From Pseudoips prasinana (taxonomy: Eukaryota; Arthropoda; Insecta; Lepidoptera; Nolidae), in contig OX621242.1 in assembly GCA_951640165.1 (NCBI GenBank), positions 11,897,501 to 11,961,500 on the forward strand: a stretch of 64,000 bases of DNA, read 5' to 3'. Every line of letters starts with the position of its first letter. Position 1 is the first letter of the stretch. This document shows positions 19,110 through 30,816 of the stretch, one piece after another. The translations under genes were made by a program, and so were the position numbers. Under the pieces are notes generated by a model. It did no database searches. It was given only the letters and a program-made list of their open reading frames with translations, and was not told where the DNA came from.

Positions 19110-20424
19110 CATTCAGTCAAAAAAGTATCGGGAATGGATGATTTGTTTATGGTTCCAAATTCATTTTTTTTTTGTTGTTGTTAGATTGACACAACTGTTT
19201 TCCAATTTGGCGCGGAGTTTGAGTTGCATCTGTTATTTATATTAAATACAGTGCTGGTTTTAGTAATATCATATATAGTGTGTATTGAGAATTTCATAAT
19301 GGACAAAAATATCGAACAAAGAGTTTGTCTTAAATTTTGCATCGCTAATGGAATTTCGTGTTCGGAGTGACTGAAAATGTTACAGAAGGCTTACAGTGAA
19401 TCGACTTTATCAAAAACTCGTGCTTATGAGTGGTTCAAAGCGTTCAAAAGCGGTCGAGATGTGATGAAAGACTTGCCTCGCTCTGATAGGCCATCAACGT
19501 CAGTCTGCACCTGAAGTTAACATCGCAAAAGTGAAGGAAATAGTGACTGAAAATCCTGATTCAACTCTGAGAGAGATAGCCGCCGAACTTTCTGTATCCC
19601 TCGAGTCGATTCGTACCATTTTAACTAATCATTTGGGTATGAAACATGTTGCCGCTCGGCTTGTCCCAAAAGATCAGAATTTTCTCCAAAAACTCAATCG
19701 CAGAGTCGCTGAGGACATAGTAGAACGAGTCAATTCCGACCCAACATTCATGAAACGCATTGATACTGGTGACGAGACGTGGGTTTACGAGTTTGACATG
19801 CAAACTAGTCAACAAGCTTCGGAGTGGCGCCTTCCAACTGAACCGAAACCGAAAAAACCACGCCAAAGTCGATCAAAAGTCAAAGTCATGTTGACTGTTT
19901 TCTTTGACTATCGCGGTGTTGTGCACCCTGAATTCTTACCGGAAGGTCGAACGGTAAATAAAGAATATTATTTGACCGTTATGCGGCGTGTAAGAGAGCA
20001 AATTCGACGAAAATGGCCAGATTTGTGGAAAGAAAATTCTTGGATTTTGCACCACGATAATGCGCCTTCGCACAAGGCCATCATTGTGAACGAATTTTTG
20101 ACCAAACACTTAACAAATACCATCCAGCAACCACCATATTCACCAGATATGGCTCCAGCTGACTTCTTTCTTTTTCCTAAACTCAAATCACCACTTCGTG
20201 GTACCCGTTTTCAATCGGTAGAAGACATAAAGGAGAATTCGCGGCGAGAACTGAACTCAATTCCGAAAGCAGCGTTTAAAAAATGTTTTGATGAATGGAT
20301 TATTCGTTGGCGTAAGTGTATCGTTTCTGAAGGAGCATACTTTGAAGGTGATAAAATAAATGTGGATGAATAACAAATATTTTGTATATTATTGATCCTT
20401 TCCGGGTACTTTCTTGACAGAGTA
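19108..20424 (+). mobile_element. mariner transposon, complete but inactivated
   Basis: The element spans 19110-20422 (1313 bp) between TA dinucleotides (19108-19109 and 20423-20424). The left end reads CATTCAGTCAAAAAAGTATC; the right end read inward is CTCTGTCAAGAAAGTACCCG, imperfect inverted repeats of about 28 bp. The single transposase gene has one stop codon and one frameshift. Confidence 0.94.
19299..20373 (+). pseudogene. mariner transposase pseudogene
   Basis: Starts MDKNIEQRVCLKF at 19299, is interrupted by TGA at 19368-19370, and changes frame at about 19500 (after RPST). It then runs uninterrupted for over 280 codons to TAA at 20371. The catalytic triad is intact in the long part: GDETW (D81 of the 280-codon frame), HHDNAPSH (D176) and YSPDMAPADFF (D211), with 34 residues between the last two, the D,D34D signature of mariner. 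The HTH region TLREIAAELSVSLESI is preserved. It differs strongly from the intact mariner at 45.5 kb, so this is a separate lineage. I do not assign a subfamily. Confidence 0.94.
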
Positions 20425-20577
20425 GTTTGAAGCTATTTTCGTTCAGCGCGGGCGGCAAAGATGAGCGTCGCACCCCGGTCGAGTAGTAGACGTCCTAATG
20501 GTAACAATAACGTTATTATTTCCTTAACCAGCAATCTGGTTACTCGCGTGAAGAAATACTGGATACTTCTTCTATTG

Positions 20578-20632
20578 AGGCGAGTTGGCGTGGTTGGTAA
20601 ATGCTTGCCTTCCACGCTGTAGGTCGTGCAAT
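20578..20632 (+). repeat. SINE-C head fragment
   Basis: GTTGGCGTGGTTGGTAAATG then CTTGCCTTCCACGC is the A-box end of SINE-C, cut off before the B box. Confidence 0.7.
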
Positions 20633-20639
20633 GTAGCCA

Positions 20640-20880
20640 ATTTACTTTACACTTATGTTGTTAGCTCATCTATATTCTATAACAAACTTCCCAATGATAT
20701 TAGAGAATTGTCTACGAATAAGTTTAAAAGAATTATTAAAGCCAAATTGTGTAGCAGGGCATATTACAAAATTTCTGATTATTTAAGTGACAAAAGTGCT
20801 TGGGATTGAGTTGTTCTGAGTCAACACACATGATTGTAATTAATCTTAAGTATATTTCATTTTAAAAAAGGATTCCTACT
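20640..20880 (+). pseudogene. Jockey/CR1-like LINE, 3' end with RT C-terminus
   Basis: One plus frame encodes FYNKLPNDIRELSTNKFKR, then AKLCSRAYYKISDYLSDK and ends SAWD stop at 20807-20809. This is the standard C-terminus of Jockey/CR1-group reverse transcriptases, whose last residues are usually a D/N-W/P-W pattern. It is 5'-truncated, as expected of a retroposed LINE. Confidence 0.8.
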
Positions 20881-21004
20881 GAGTTTTCTGACAGTGTTTC
20901 TCAGTAGCTGCCACGTCATGCACTGCACGGTAGGGTGAAAAAAAAATGACGATTTCACATAAATGTACAATTTCTCCGGAATAAATTATTTTTGCCTTTG
21001 AATA

Positions 21005-21330
21005 TATCGGGAACGAGCCGATCCCACTCACAGACGGAGGGGGTGTCGGGGCGGCGGCGTTAGCCTATAGCCCAACTCCCCTGCCTGTGGTGGCAGTATG
21101 AGAAGGTCCTCTACTGCCACCACGTGCAAGCAGCTCCGCGAAGAGTAGCTCCTGTTTGTGGCGCAGTTGCTGTGCCGGACTGGCGGGAGTCAGTAATAAG
21201 GGAGGGCAATCCAGAGCCCTCCCAGGGTACGTCTCCCGACCATCTGGGTCTCAGCGCAAAAAGGCAGCCACCGGAACAGCATACCCGCGTTCGCAGCTCT
21301 CTCCCATCGGGTGCATTTGAAGGTACCTCC
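21005..21330 (-). repeat. GC-rich dispersed repeat K, copy 2
   Basis: The reverse complement shares CCCAGATGGTCGGGAGACGT, ACCCTGGGAGGGCTCTGGAT, ATACTGCCACCACAG and GATCGGCT blocks with 12900-13200 in the same order. Confidence 0.75.
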
Positions 21331-21439
21331 CCAGCCTCATAAAAAAAACTCATCTGTTTTTACCTGTTTTCAACATAGATAACCGCCAGTGGTTTTCGAT
21401 TGACGGCTACCAATCGCTAATAAATCTCCATATTCTTGG

Positions 21440-21665
21440 CGGCTCATTATGCACACGTAGGTATGTGCCCACACACAGAAACACTTTCTATTGCCCTCCC
21501 ACTCATGATTAGTCACTTGCTCAAGTACAGGATCGACTGCTTTACGTGCCCTCTGGGGTAGGGGGGTGTACCTAACACCGCTAACATCCAGACTCGAGGC
21601 TGATAATCAGAATTTGAACCCAGGACTACAATATCAGCGGTTGAACTCGCTACCGCTAAACTAAA
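21440..21665 (-). repeat. tRNA-derived SINE, reverse
   Basis: On the minus strand the 5' end TTTAGCGGTAGCGAGTTC is an A box and GTCCTGGGTTCAAATTC a B box, the head type of SINE-G. The body differs from the SINE-G copies at 30.8 and 35.5 kb. Confidence 0.65.
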
Positions 21666-22322
21666 GAGGTAGTATATTCCAAAAGTTTTTTTAGTAAAAA
21701 GCAGTAAATTGCTTTATTTAAGTATTTAAGCTGAAAACAGAATAACGTTACTCGAAAGTTTGTTATTATTTCACTGAAAATAGTTAATAAAATGTGGAAT
21801 AAAAGCAAATAAAAATTTGGGGACTTCTCCAGTTCTTCTGCTCCTGGGTGGCCACCCTAGACCGAGGCGTTTTAATTATTTACCTCTTAAACATTTCAAA
21901 TATCTGAAATCTCGACATCAGTCATAGTAGTCTACAAACCGTTCAATGAACACATTACTTGGTAATGTAGTCATTAGTGGCTACAATTTTAAATGTACCA
22001 TTAAAATTAATGTGACTTTGTTGACGTTATGCTACAGCCTCTACAACGTAACATGTCATAATGAAGGTTACTACTGTAACAACTGGTATTTAACATGCTA
22101 CGTCGTAACACATGGAATTAAACGGAGGACATGCCATGCTACGAAATAGCATATCGTTCAAAGAAAAGGTCCCAGTAAAGACATGATATGCTACGGCGTA
22201 GCATATCGTTCAAAGTTAAGGTTAAATGTTAAATACAGTAACAACATCACGTAGCATATCGCTAAAAGTTCTTATTATAGTAAAGACGTAATTGTACCTA
22301 TATTATTGTTAAAACTGTGTCA
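21666..22322. other. Unique sequence with short repeated palindromes
   Basis: Mostly AT-rich. From 22090 to 22275 the word TAGCATATCG occurs three times (near 22147, 22200 and 22253), twice followed by TTCAAAG and next to GCTACG. The centre GATATGCTACGGCGTAGCATATC is palindromic. Confidence 0.5.
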
Positions 22323-22506
22323 ATGCACGTGTGGCGCAGCGGTTAAGACGGCTCGTCACTTCTTGTCGCGGGTTTGAGTCCCGCGCCGGACAACTATTTG
22401 TGTGACCCATAATAGTTGTTCTGAGTCTGGATGTAATTTGAGTCCGTCTTTTATATGTTTGTAAAGTACCCCGCGACACGGGGATTAGATTCCCTAACGC
22501 GCGCGT
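22323..22506 (+). repeat. SINE-F copy 1 (tRNA-derived)
   Basis: The head CACGTGTGGCGCAGCGGTTA (A box) and GCGGGTTTGAGTCCCGCG (B box) are followed by TTTGTGTGACCCATAATAG, GTTCTGAGTCTGGATGT and CGACACGGGGATTAGATTCC. A TTTAT tail ends it. Confidence 0.87.
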
Positions 22507-22535
22507 TGTCTTTTATTTATTTATTTCCCAAAGTC

Positions 22536-22742
22536 TGCACGTGTGGCGCAGTGGTTAAGGTAGGCTCCATCGCTGCTACTTAGGCGCACTCGTGTTTCGG
22601 GTTCGTTCCCCGCACATAACAAATATTTGTACGGCCCATTAATGGTTTTTCTCAGGCAGAGTTTGGTTCAGTCCGTTATTTAAATTTTTATTAACTTCCC
22701 TACGATACAGGAAACTATATGCCCGTCTGCGCCTTGTTTCAA
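22536..22742 (+). repeat. SINE-F copy 2, tandem neighbour
   Basis: The same A box (GTGTGGCGCAGTGGTTAAGG), B box (TTTCGGGTTCGTTCC) and tail words (TACGATACAGGAAACTATAT) as copy 1, about 30 bp after it in the same orientation. It is more diverged than copy 1. Confidence 0.84.
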
Positions 22743-22865
22743 AAAAGAAATGGTTGTCGTACTACTTGCTATTCGACTACGACGTAACATATTTTGCTCT
22801 CACAACTCTCTCTCTCTCTTTTTCCTAATTCCTTATGTAAAGAGAGGCTAGCACTCCTGTAAGAA

Positions 22866-22871
22866 TTTATT
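22866..22871 (-). terminator. Candidate polyadenylation signal
   Basis: AATAAA on the minus strand at the distal edge of the repeat-poor block, before the SINE-F pair. It is a candidate only; the hexamer is common by chance in AT-rich DNA. Confidence 0.25.
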
Positions 22872-23775
22872 AGTCCTTTACAATATTGACAACTTTACTT
22901 TAGCTATGATTAGAGTGACCTGTAATATTGTATGTTAAAAGTGGTATCGTTTTGTATGGGCATACATATTACATTCGTATCGTTAAATATTGTGGATGTA
23001 CAGGGGTAAATTAAAACAACCAGTTAAATTTTGAAAACAATATCAAATTTAATACATAAATAAGATTTATGTACTTCTACATACATGTTTTGTCTATATA
23101 TTTACATTGAAACACATAATTTCATTCTAATTCCTCTAGATTTCACATTTTTGTCGTACATTAATTATAATAATAGTAAGCAACTGAAAAAAAAATTCAA
23201 CAAAATTAATATACCTAGTAAAAGTTACGCCATAAAAATAATGATGCAAACATAGAAATTTTTAAACATTGTACAAAATAATTTACACAGAAGTAACTCT
23301 GCATAGGGACGTTTACCCATCTCCTATAAATATGTACATGATTGCCGATAATGCATAATCATGATCTAATATTAAAATATATTATCTATTACGAACTAAT
23401 GACAATTCCCATAGGCATAAACAAATGGGCGGTTGCATGCGCTCATGCGTTTACGCATTGCATTATTTGTCAATTCAATCTACCTAGATCAAATTGTTTT
23501 TAAGCTATTGACATCTAACCACACATTAACGACACTATCCACGAAGTAATCATACATTTACTGCTTAAAGAGGTCGTACTGCCAACTTGTTTCTACATAA
23601 ATTGTACAGTGTAGTAAATAAGCAACCCATATTAACATTTCTAGTGTGCATTTAATCGTTGTTATTTAATTGCTATAACATGGAACTTTAATCCCCAGAT
23701 AAAGGATAACATCAGGTAAAAGTTCTTCAATTCACAGATCCGTATTTTGGTCCTAAAAATAGTAATGATATTTGT

Positions 23776-23827
23776 TCATGTAGGTAAATGTCGCGGGTAC
23801 AATACGCGCGTCTTCTTACCTACATGA
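23776..23827. repeat. Stem-loop with perfect 12-bp arms
   Basis: TCATGTAGGTAA (23776-23787) pairs with TTACCTACATGA (23816-23827), and an inner CGCG pair can extend the stem. The size is similar to a small RNA precursor, but no known miRNA sequence is recognised. Confidence 0.6.
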
Positions 23828-25035
23828 GCATTGCATGGCATCGTAACTGAGAATACGATATATTGCTTAATTTCATCTGTGTGTAAGAGTCATGTTACAA
23901 ATCAAATCAATTTCATTCAAAATTCCTCCACAACATTAATTGTTTAAACTCTTTAGCGTTTAACATGACGTGACTAAGCATTTCGAGGCTGTACTAGCTT
24001 CCACGTAATTTGCAAATCGACATCACTATATGAAGCAATTAATCCAGCAAACCAGGACTAAAAGCACAACACCAATCTACATTCCACTCATTCACATTAA
24101 CGCTAGGCCTTAATGGAACAGACTTTAATTCGGTCCATATTTAATTGACCACATAGATTGACATAAATACCTACGTCTCGTCACATTGTATATTCATAAT
24201 AATTACATTTTAACAACCAGGAGATAATATTAGCTAACGACCTAACTACTTCATGAGATACTCCGTAGAGACTAATCATTCGTCTAAAACACTCATATTA
24301 CAAACTAACAATTTAATTCAGATTACACTTACAATAATCGATTTGTTATTGGATTTTACGTATTTATATTTGGCAAATGGTTACTATCAGAAATCCATCA
24401 CCTAGGTAGGGTCGATGTTGAACATCTACGACTTCACGGCTGACTTTCAGTCACCTCAAAATTAAATTTAAACATCAAATACCTATCTAAATATTTATAG
24501 AAATTATAATGTATGCTCACGTTCGCCGTTCTATCTTGAATTTATCGCTATATATACCAATAAATATATGCGCAACACTTTATTATTTAAATATCCAAAA
24601 TTTTCACAATTTGTACGTCATTTTCACAATGTATATTCATTGTAGATATAACCCAAAAAATCCGTTTCAAAATGCGCTATTAAAAATATTATCTATAGCA
24701 CCAATGTCAGCTGCAAATATACATAACATAGTATAAAAGCAGTGAATGTTTGGATAAATGGCATGCGTAAACAAAAATGTCGAATAACTATGAAAGAACC
24801 AATATTGTCGTTAAAATATATATAAAATGGACGCCAAAAAGTACAAGAATTGACTTATGCGATACTAAAATTGAACACTTATTGGCTAAATCTATCACAA
24901 ACAGTCCACTGAGGTAATTTACAGAATGAACTCATTTTTACTTCATTGAGTGTTACAGTCTACAAAGTTGGTGCATGTTTAATTTTGCAAGAGAATAACT
25001 TATGATCGAATATTGACGGCAACACGATGCCCATT

Positions 25036-25245
25036 ACTTTATTTTATCGTTTGGGCAGAGATTACTCTTGTGTCAGAGTTATTCAAGCCTCTGACACGAT
25101 GACTTATCGACTATTGTCTAACGACTACAACCGGGACCGACAGCTTAACGTACGCTCCAATGCACTCCGAACTTAAACCACTTTTACGGGTTTACCCTCG
25201 CCGATCACTTACGGGTCGGTGAGGGAAATTGGTTGTGAGATATAA
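25036..25245 (-). repeat. 5S-related SINE (SINE-H), reverse, 3' two thirds
   Basis: On the minus strand the order is AAAGTGGTTTAAGTTCGGAG, CGTACGTTAAGCTGTCGGTC, CCGGTTGTAGTCGTTAGAC and ATCGTGTCAGAGGC. These are the body words of the family seen at 56.8 kb. Confidence 0.65.
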
Positions 25246-26849
25246 TAATTTGTTTAACATGTGTGTGTGATTCAAAGCCATGAACATTACATAGAATATT
25301 CGATTTGGTTGCTACAAGAAATTGATTCTAGCCTGAAGGCGAACAACGCAAGGTGGACTGCGCAAACTTTGTAGAATGCACGTGGTCTATCCCCAAACTT
25401 CTTAACTATGAGTAAAAACCTGCTTACATATTTGAAGAAATAGCTTACTGAAAAAATAATATCTGGGACTAGATATTTGACTATGACGGGTTTTATTTGT
25501 GCGTTTTGTGAACGCCAATTTCAACCTCAAGTATGGGTGTTTGTAAATGAGCATATTTTCTTCACATTCTTTCTTGAGTCATGCCAGAAGGCATGCTTGT
25601 GTTGTCGTAGGTATCTCCACTGTAGATTTACCAAATCAAGAAAATACCTCGTCGATTATCTTGAAAATATATTAGATTAATTTTATTTCTTTCCTTTTTC
25701 ACATTTATCTTATCTATGATTTGGTAATCCTACTAATAAAAAACGACACTGAATTCGACTAACAAGTTTAGCCCGTTACGAATTTGGCGACAGATGTTGA
25801 GCAATAATAAGAACTGTATTTGGTTAAAACATGGCATGATGTATATGTAAATGTAACTAAAAATATAATATCTATATACAGTATGGCATTATTGACAACA
25901 TAACATTGATGATCGCATTCCTATTGACATAACTACATTCCATGTATTTTTCAATATACAATCTGTACATAAATAGTCTGAAGTACTTAATAAGCTTAAT
26001 CGTTCTAATCTTTGTTAAACATCAGAAGCGAATTACAAAAAAAATATTTGCTTATTCGCAGCGAAATCTGTCAACTGCTCGGCATGTTTACATGAGAAAG
26101 GTTTGCTCTTAATGTTGTACAGTTTCATAGAAAAATTAATCTCCCTGTGTATCGTATATTTATTTTGTTACACGTTGTATATAAAACAATGTGTAGATAT
26201 AGGAGGCAATGAGTTTCAACAGTATAGCCACCATAGACTAACTCAGCAAAACCTTTGCCAATACCTTGACATATTGAACGATTTCACCAAATTGTACATT
26301 GAACAAACATTTCATTTCACATATGTGTATATACATAATTTTCTGTACAGAATATTGGCCCACGGATTAAATTACATTTTGTGCAAATTTAACTAAATAA
26401 AATTTTGCGGGTAAACTAAATAACTCATTACGATTACTTCTACATAAGCATAGATTCATGTCAAACATCTCTTGGTACAATTCATTCGGAAATATTTAAT
26501 TTTTCAGTCGAATGTGCCTCCTCACATTGAGATGTTGTGTAAACTTAATATACGTACTAAACATTAACTTGATAGTTCGAGGGGCTCGTGTTATACCGCC
26601 CCACGCCGCTACTTGACTCCATATATTGTAATGTCGATGTTAATTGAAACTACACATGGATAACGCGAGGTCACATTTACCTTATAAATAAAATTTCAAC
26701 GTCTAAAATATCACGTAAAAATGTCACTGTTGATCGTCAATTTTTTTGCCAAAAACTTTTTAGAACACTTATTTTCAGTCTCCATGATTTAACTGGTTTG
26801 TTAGTTTCGCTTCAAATTGTGATGAATTGTTTAATTCCGGTTTTCGACA

Positions 26850-26940
26850 CTAGAGCACCTGTAAGGTACTGCGAAGTTTCAGTTGGAGCGAAGTGGGATC
26901 AGGGAAGTGTAGCATCACTTTATGCCGATGGTTTTCCAAT
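26850..26940 (-). CDS. Candidate terminal exon of an unidentified gene
   Basis: A strong-looking acceptor (CTTTCTAATTTTTGTTACAG on the minus strand) precedes 26940. One frame then reads LENHRHKVMLHFPDPTSLQ for 29 codons to TAG at 26850-26852. Another frame stops after six residues (IGKPSA). I do not recognise either peptide. The long repeat-poor stretch downstream fits a last exon with a long 3' UTR. No upstream exon could be identified, so the frame cannot be fixed. Confidence 0.3.
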
Positions 26941-27599
26941 CTGTAACAAAAATTAGAAAGATTTAATAAAGAAAATTACATTCTCAGAATCTCCTAAAAA
27001 ACATTCAGCAGCACAATCAAATAGTACCCAGAATTAATACATAGTTAATTTGTAATACTACAAATCATATTCTGGCCATTTACGAGCGCTTTTCTGAAGT
27101 ATATGTGCATAAAACCCGATTTTGTTTTATTAATTTATTTACTCGCCTCTATACCTACTCTGGTGAAGCAGTGGTAGCCTTATCGGTTTATTGATAATAT
27201 ATTAAACCTTAGGAATGAGGTATGATGTCTGGGCTATAAAGTTAAGTTTAAAGTTTAAGTGTTATTGGAATTTGTTAGTCACAAAAACAGCAGCATAGCA
27301 GTGATGCGGCTGGAGGAATGGAGTAAGCGGCCTACTCCTGCCCTAAGAGAGCACATACTCGCTCCGGTCGTCTTAGATACCAGCCCATCAAATTAATAGA
27401 AGACTAGAAATTTTGTTGAGAATCCTCTATGAAAGTCTAGTATTCGTTAAGATTGTGTCATGTTAGCTCATTCTATATATCAATAGAAGAAGTGGGATCT
27501 TATAAACAGTTCTGTATCGATACATTTACAGAATAAGGTATTTAGCAAGTTCATCTCTTAAACTAAACTCGTTATAAATAGCGTACCTCGGTCGTCCAG

Positions 27600-27775
27600 T
27601 AACTTGTTATTATTATTGTTAAACTCTTTATTGTACACCAAAGAATTAAACACTACAAGGACAATGTATATTACAGAGATCAATAAAATTGGCACCTTAT
27701 CACTAAAATGTGATCACCTGCAGACAACCTTCCTAGGATAAGGAGAAAGGAAACAGTTACGTGAATTAAATGTAC
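27600..27775. repeat. rep-Q, LINE-like 3' end
   Basis: AACTCTTTATTGTACACCAA and CCTTATCACTAAAATGTGAT, then GCAGACAACCTTCCTAGG, are shared in order with 60405-60560. Confidence 0.7.
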
Positions 27776-27841
27776 TCTTGCTACATACTACATGATAAAA
27801 AATACAAGTAAAATAATTCCTAATATGCATTCAACTACGTT

Positions 27842-28012
27842 ATCATCATATCAGCCGAAAGACGTCCACTGCTGGACAAAGGCCTCCCACCAAGAACACC
27901 ACAATTGCCGGTCTTGCGCTATTCGCATCCAGCGCCTTCCAGCAACCCGCACAAGATCATCGGTCCATCTTCTAGGAGGCCTGCCTACGCTACGTACATT
28001 ATCATAACATAA
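27842..28012 (-). repeat. RTE-like LINE 3' end, reverse
   Basis: On the minus strand: CTTGTGCGGGTTGCTGGAAG, GCGCTGGATGCGAATAGCGC, AGACCGGCAATTG, GGAGGCCTTTGTCCAGCAGT, GGACGTCTTTCGGCTGATAT. This is a well-preserved RTE-type tail. Confidence 0.8.
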
Positions 28013-28484
28013 CATCGATTTAATAAGCTACTAGTACTTAGTACTAAAATGAAATTATTGGGCAGATATTCACAATAAAAGTACTATCGTACTTATTCGG
28101 CATGCCGTGAATGAAAATTGACAGGCCCTAATAAAGATTTCAATACACTACCTCTATAATATCTTGAATCAATGAACGGATTGATTAAAGTCAATCAAAG
28201 ATCACGACCACTACAAGTCAATCGATTATCAGTAGGTACAACTAAATAGATACCTATATCACGACAAGTGAAGGACAGAATATGAAATTTTATTTCATTC
28301 CAAATGTACGTACTTGTACATATCTAGTTATTCCGGATTACGAATGCATCGATATGTAGATACGTGAATCTGTGAGGTTACATTCAACATAAATCTGATT
28401 CATCACCATAAACCACAAGCGTAGTATACGCACATTCGCGAACAACCGATTTACATCCTAATTAAATGTGTACGAGCAATAAAA

Positions 28485-28720
28485 ATGTCTCAGGAGCAGC
28501 GGTATCATAGTAATCTCGATCTAATTCTCGCGAAGCGTCTGTGGATGTGGATTATCAGCATTTCTCGACCGGGCAGAGTTTCTGCTGAGTTGGTGGAGTG
28601 TAAATCGTAACCTGCCCGACATAGCGACGCCAAGTCTGCGGCGCCTCCCACCCCGCACCGCGCAGGTGACGACTCGTGGTGTTGTACTTTCCCTTATCGA
28701 TGAAAGATAACATTGATTTC
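28485..28720. promoter_or_regulatory. GC- and CpG-rich patch, possible promoter or first exon
   Basis: This roughly 230-bp stretch is much richer in G, C and CpG than its neighbours (for example GCGGCGCCTCCCACCCCGCA) and matches no repeat elsewhere in the window. A plus frame from ATG at 28485 opens MSQEQRYHSNLDLILAKRLW and stops after 41 codons; a minus frame opens MSGRLRFTLHQLSRNSARS. Neither is recognised. It may be a transcription start region. The direction is undetermined. Confidence 0.3.
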
Positions 28721-30295
28721 GAGATTATATTTCATATTGCACTGTTCGAGAATTGTACTGGATTGCGTGGTGTCTTTAATTTATATTACTTAATGTAATA
28801 TGTAGTTTGTTTTAAAAAAATAATGCCTAGTAATGCATTATTTTAAAACAAGCTACTTACATATTAATTCAGGATGGTAACTAGATCTGTCATCCCGTGC
28901 CTCTTTTTAGAATTCCGTCTTTTTACTTTAGCGGCCCTCTGACCTGTGGTCCGAACCACATACCTAAGAGGTTTTCGCTCTAGAATTTATTGCTATGATT
29001 AAACTTCTGGTGGAGAGCCTTCTGGCTTCGCCAAATGGTCGGTGTTTCCAATATAGTAATTTACTAGTAGTTAAAAAAAATCCCTCCAAATTTAACGTGG
29101 TAGAAGAAACCGTACGAACTAAGTAAAAAACTTGTTTCTTTAATATTTCATGACTTTATTGCTGAATTGTGAGCTTCACCCAAGAGCTAAATAAATGTTA
29201 TTATTTCATTTCAAATCATGGTAATCTTATAACATGGAAAAACTAAAGACGATTTTAAAATGTTTAATAAGTTTACTAACGCGAACAACACTGAAATAAA
29301 AATTCACTTCTAAATGCCGTATGATAGAATATGTACAGAATTGTTATTACATTACGATAATGTGATTTAATAACAATTTTAAACCGTGAATATGTAATAA
29401 CATTTATCCCCAAATAAATTATAGGCAAATACAGCCAGTATTATTAATATGTACACAGTTATTATGATAGCTTTTGTGAAAAACACGTATCATGTGAAGT
29501 AAATGTGAAGCAAGTAGACCCATGCCTATTCATACCAAATTTTTTGGTGAGATACCTGAAATCTCAAAGAATAACATCCGTTCGTCTGGTTTTCCGTCCG
29601 TTCGTCTATATATCTTTCTGTCTATCTGTTAGCGAGCTGTATCTCGAGGGCAAATATTATATAATAACAATAACAAAAACACCCACTTTTGAAATAAATT
29701 ATGATAAAAGTTGTATTATCGACTAAAACAAACAAATTGTTAATACCTTAGTACCTTAGTAATACTAAAGTTTTGTTTCCGCTACATCAGTTTGACGCAC
29801 AACGAAGTCACAGAAAATCGAAACTGCGTCATATACATGCCAATATGACATACTCATAATTATTAACATGCAAAATGTCCAAGTGCGTCAATGTTTCATA
29901 TACACGAATTTAAACTCCACGGACATAATTGATTTATTATTTCAATACAATAGGTACTAATTTATTAGGCTACATTTAAATTGTAAATAAAAACCCGCAC
30001 TAGGTACTAATAAAAAGATTGAGTTACTAGTTCACATAATGACAAATATATATTAATAATGTTTCATTCACACGCTAGGTGCAGACCGCTTATTTAATCA
30101 TCTTAAATGTCAGGCCAAAAAGATCGCATTCAAATTAAAATCCGAAGGTCATAATTACAAAAACAAAGACAAGAGCCAGTGACACTTAAAATTAAATATT
30201 ACGAGGGACACTTTAGGTATTTATGTTTTCATCTTTTCAATTCCTTAATTATTTATACTCCTTTATTTATCGATATCTTGAGAAACTTTTAGAGC
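28721..30295. other. AT-rich noncoding sequence
   Basis: A hairpin at 28803-28855 is listed separately. Near 29575-29630 repeated CCGTTCGTCT/CTGTCTATCTG resembles the sequence-simple part of LINE-like repeats. Nothing else is recognised. Confidence 0.45.
28803..28855. repeat. Hairpin, about 21-bp arms
   Basis: TAGTTTGTTTTAAAA (from 28803) and GCATTATTTTAAAACAAGCTA (to 28855) pair with one mismatch and a 3-base bulge. Confidence 0.65.
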
Positions 30296-30420
30296 GTCTC
30301 TATGAAACCACTATAAATCTGTCGCATATTCAGCGATGTAACGGACTTTCTCTCCATGTGACTCATTCCTCAGAATAAATGCGTTCTTAATATGTGATGT
30401 GGATAATTGGCATACGGATC
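30296..30420 (+). repeat. Dispersed duplicate S, copy 1
   Basis: Shares AATCTGTCGCATATTCAGCG, ATGTGACTCATTCCTCAGAA and GATAATTGGCATACGGATC-type blocks in order with 31585-31735. In the aligned frame both copies encode TTI-x-LSH-x-QRC-x-x-LSLHVTH, but this copy has stops. Confidence 0.6.
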
Positions 30421-30816
30421 CCGAAATAAAATAAGCCTATAACACTTAAAAGTACAAAGAATACGCCTAGTTACTTTATTACTACTATTTGTTATTTTTA
30501 AGCTTATTACAGAAGATGTCCCGGCAGACGTTCGGTTGTCCTGCCCAGAAAATTTAAAAAGATTATAGCGCGACCAATTTTAAACATAAACTATCCAGGA
30601 ACGCACTCCAATGCACACAAAAATTGTTCTGGTTGTAAAGGATGAGTGTACCAGAGATAAGGGACATATTTTTATTTCTTACTTTTTTAAAAGGTATAAA
30701 AATATGAATTTTTTGGCCGCTTTATTTATTTTTGTTTTAATATTTATTGTGCGCTTAGTGCGGAAATAGAAGTAAGAGTGTGTGAGTTATAAATTGTATA
30801 TATATATATAAATATG

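Larger units (their letters stand above)
22743..26849 (-). other. Repeat-poor AT-rich block, possible long 3' UTR
   Basis: About 4.1 kb with few recognisable SINEs or MITEs, in strong contrast to both flanks; only one old 5S-like SINE is seen (25036-25245). It lies just downstream of the candidate minus-strand terminal exon at 26850-26940. On the minus strand an AATAAA lies at 22866-22871, near its far end. Plus ORFs of 67-97 codons inside have no family resemblance. The 3' UTR reading is inference. Confidence 0.35.
26941..28484. other. Noncoding sequence with LINE tails
   Basis: If the exon at 26940 is real this is intron. Around 27170-27460 there are SINE-like scraps (GAAGCAGTGGTAGCC; CAGCAGCATAGCAGTGATGC). 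Two LINE tails are listed separately. Otherwise AT-rich with nothing recognised. Confidence 0.5.

Noticed and set aside
22503..24736. CRISPR-like or regularly spaced repeat arrays anywhere in the window
   Set aside because: No array of short identical repeats with unique spacers is present, and the DNA is eukaryotic.
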